A model generated the notes under the pieces. The model saw nothing but the letters and a program-made list of their open reading frames with translations. It did not search any database and was not told the origin of the DNA. A DNA stretch of 64,000 nt from Paenibacillus oryzae (GTDB taxonomy: Bacteria > Bacillota > Bacilli > Paenibacillales > Paenibacillaceae). Every line of letters begins with the position of its first letter. Position 1 is the stretch's first letter. The translations under genes were made by a program, and so were the position numbers. Where the stretch lies: contig NZ_LYPA01000065.1 of the NCBI RefSeq assembly GCF_001675045.1, positions 1 to 64,000 of the forward strand. The letters run 5' to 3'. This document shows positions 63,546-64,000 of this stretch, piece by piece.

Positions 63546-64000
63546 TTGAGCCCCTCAGAAGTTTGGATGTCTGTTGTCTTTTATTGGATACCTATGCTGG
63601 TCTTTTTCTATATGGGCGCCGATGTGTTATTGCGAAATCCGAAGAAGAGCGAGCATATTTTGGTCAGTCTTACGATTTTTTGCTATTTTCTTCTATTTAT
63701 GGAGGAGTATATTAGGTATCTGCTGCCTATAGAGTATAGCCCTGCGCTATCTGCCTTTTGGTTTGCCAATATCGGGATTGCGATTCCCGGTTTGGGGTTT
63801 CATTTGCTTGCCAAATTGATGGGCTTGGATAAGCGGCTTCCAAAGCCGTGGTATCCTTATTTGTTTCACATTTTACTGCTGGCAATTCCGGCAGGATTCC
63901 TCAGCAGCGGGAAGCTCATTTCCGCCCAACAGTTTGTTGATACCGGTCTATGGAAGTGGCCGGTAGCCAATGAGGCCTATTATGGCACCCTCACAGCCAG
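63546..64000 (+). CDS. Multi-TM sensor-like protein, N-terminal part (cut by window end)
   Basis: A TTG-started frame with AAGGAG upstream, open to the end of the window (151 codons). Four or more hydrophobic segments are visible: VFYWIPMLVFFYMGADVLL, VSLTIFCYFLLFMEEY, FWFANIGIAIPGLGFHLL and YLFHILLLAIPAGFL. This looks like the multi-helix membrane input region of a histidine kinase or similar sensor, but the output domain lies outside the window. The start could also be the ATG 27 bp later (WMSVVFY). Confidence 0.65.
   Translation, partial: MSPSEVWMSVVFYWIPMLVFFYMGADVLLRNPKKSEHILVSLTIFCYFLLFMEEYIRYLLPIEYSPALSAFWFANIGIAIPGLGFHLLAKLMGLDKRLPKPWYPYLFHILLLAIPAGFLSSGKLISAQQFVDTGLWKWPVANEAYYGTLTA

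Overview
The window looks like chromosome of a Gram-positive, low-to-mid GC soil Firmicute, most probably Paenibacillus or a close relative. The evidence is strong AGGAGG-type ribosome sites, frequent TTG and GTG starts, lipoprotein signal peptides, many AraC and YesM/YesN regulators, LplB/YtcP-type sugar permeases with no ATPase in the operon, GH43 enzymes, a three-SLH surface protein, and cre (CcpA) and Fur operators. No rRNA, tRNA, CRISPR array or phage structural gene was seen.

Layout. 1-7.6 kb: unlinked housekeeping and accessory genes (FGGY kinase, YjaB-like acetyltransferase, a hydrolase whose stop codon lies in a MITE end, a methyltransferase behind a possible 27-residue leader peptide, a C45 acyltransferase plus AraC/GyrI regulator). 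7.6-14.8 kb: minus-strand efflux locus: HssR/HssS-like two-component system, RND pump, lipoprotein adaptor and an ECF sigma factor. A direct repeat resembling the HssR operator lies just before the pump gene. 15-22.6 kb: L25-like protein with a structured leader and small ORFs, an AraC-methyltransferase fusion, benE, a frame-disrupted ligD, and most of the repeats. 22.6-28.8 kb: an operon-like set of a zinc-ribbon/LRR membrane protein, a lipoprotein barnase, its barstar and a 1,125-residue repeat protein, followed by a broken AAA ATPase.

28.8-33.8 kb: a decaying iron-siderophore uptake locus with two Fur boxes: an AraC regulator fused in frame to a substrate-binding lipoprotein that carries an amber stop, two intact FecCD permeases and a ferredoxin-NADP reductase remnant. 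33.9-55.3 kb: carbohydrate utilisation: two separate permease-permease-binding-protein modules, YesM/YesN, AraC, a carboxylesterase, a sugar isomerase, an oxidoreductase and two GH43 enzymes. Three cre sites suggest CcpA control of several of these units. A luciferase-like monooxygenase/FMN reductase pair is inserted on the opposite strand. 55.3-64 kb: a double GNAT acetyltransferase, AraC regulator, transglutaminase-like protein, large SLH surface protein, STAND ATPase with C-terminal HTH, and the start of a multi-TM protein cut by the window end.

Repeats. A ~176-bp element is present three times (78-253, 17431-17607, 21904-22080). It carries four 14-bp palindromes at fixed 51/61/51-bp spacing. 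A second family has CTGTCCGAAAAGTC ends (15933, 17671, 37716). A single 159-bp MITE lies at 3058, and an 8-bp-unit A/C-rich array at 22114.
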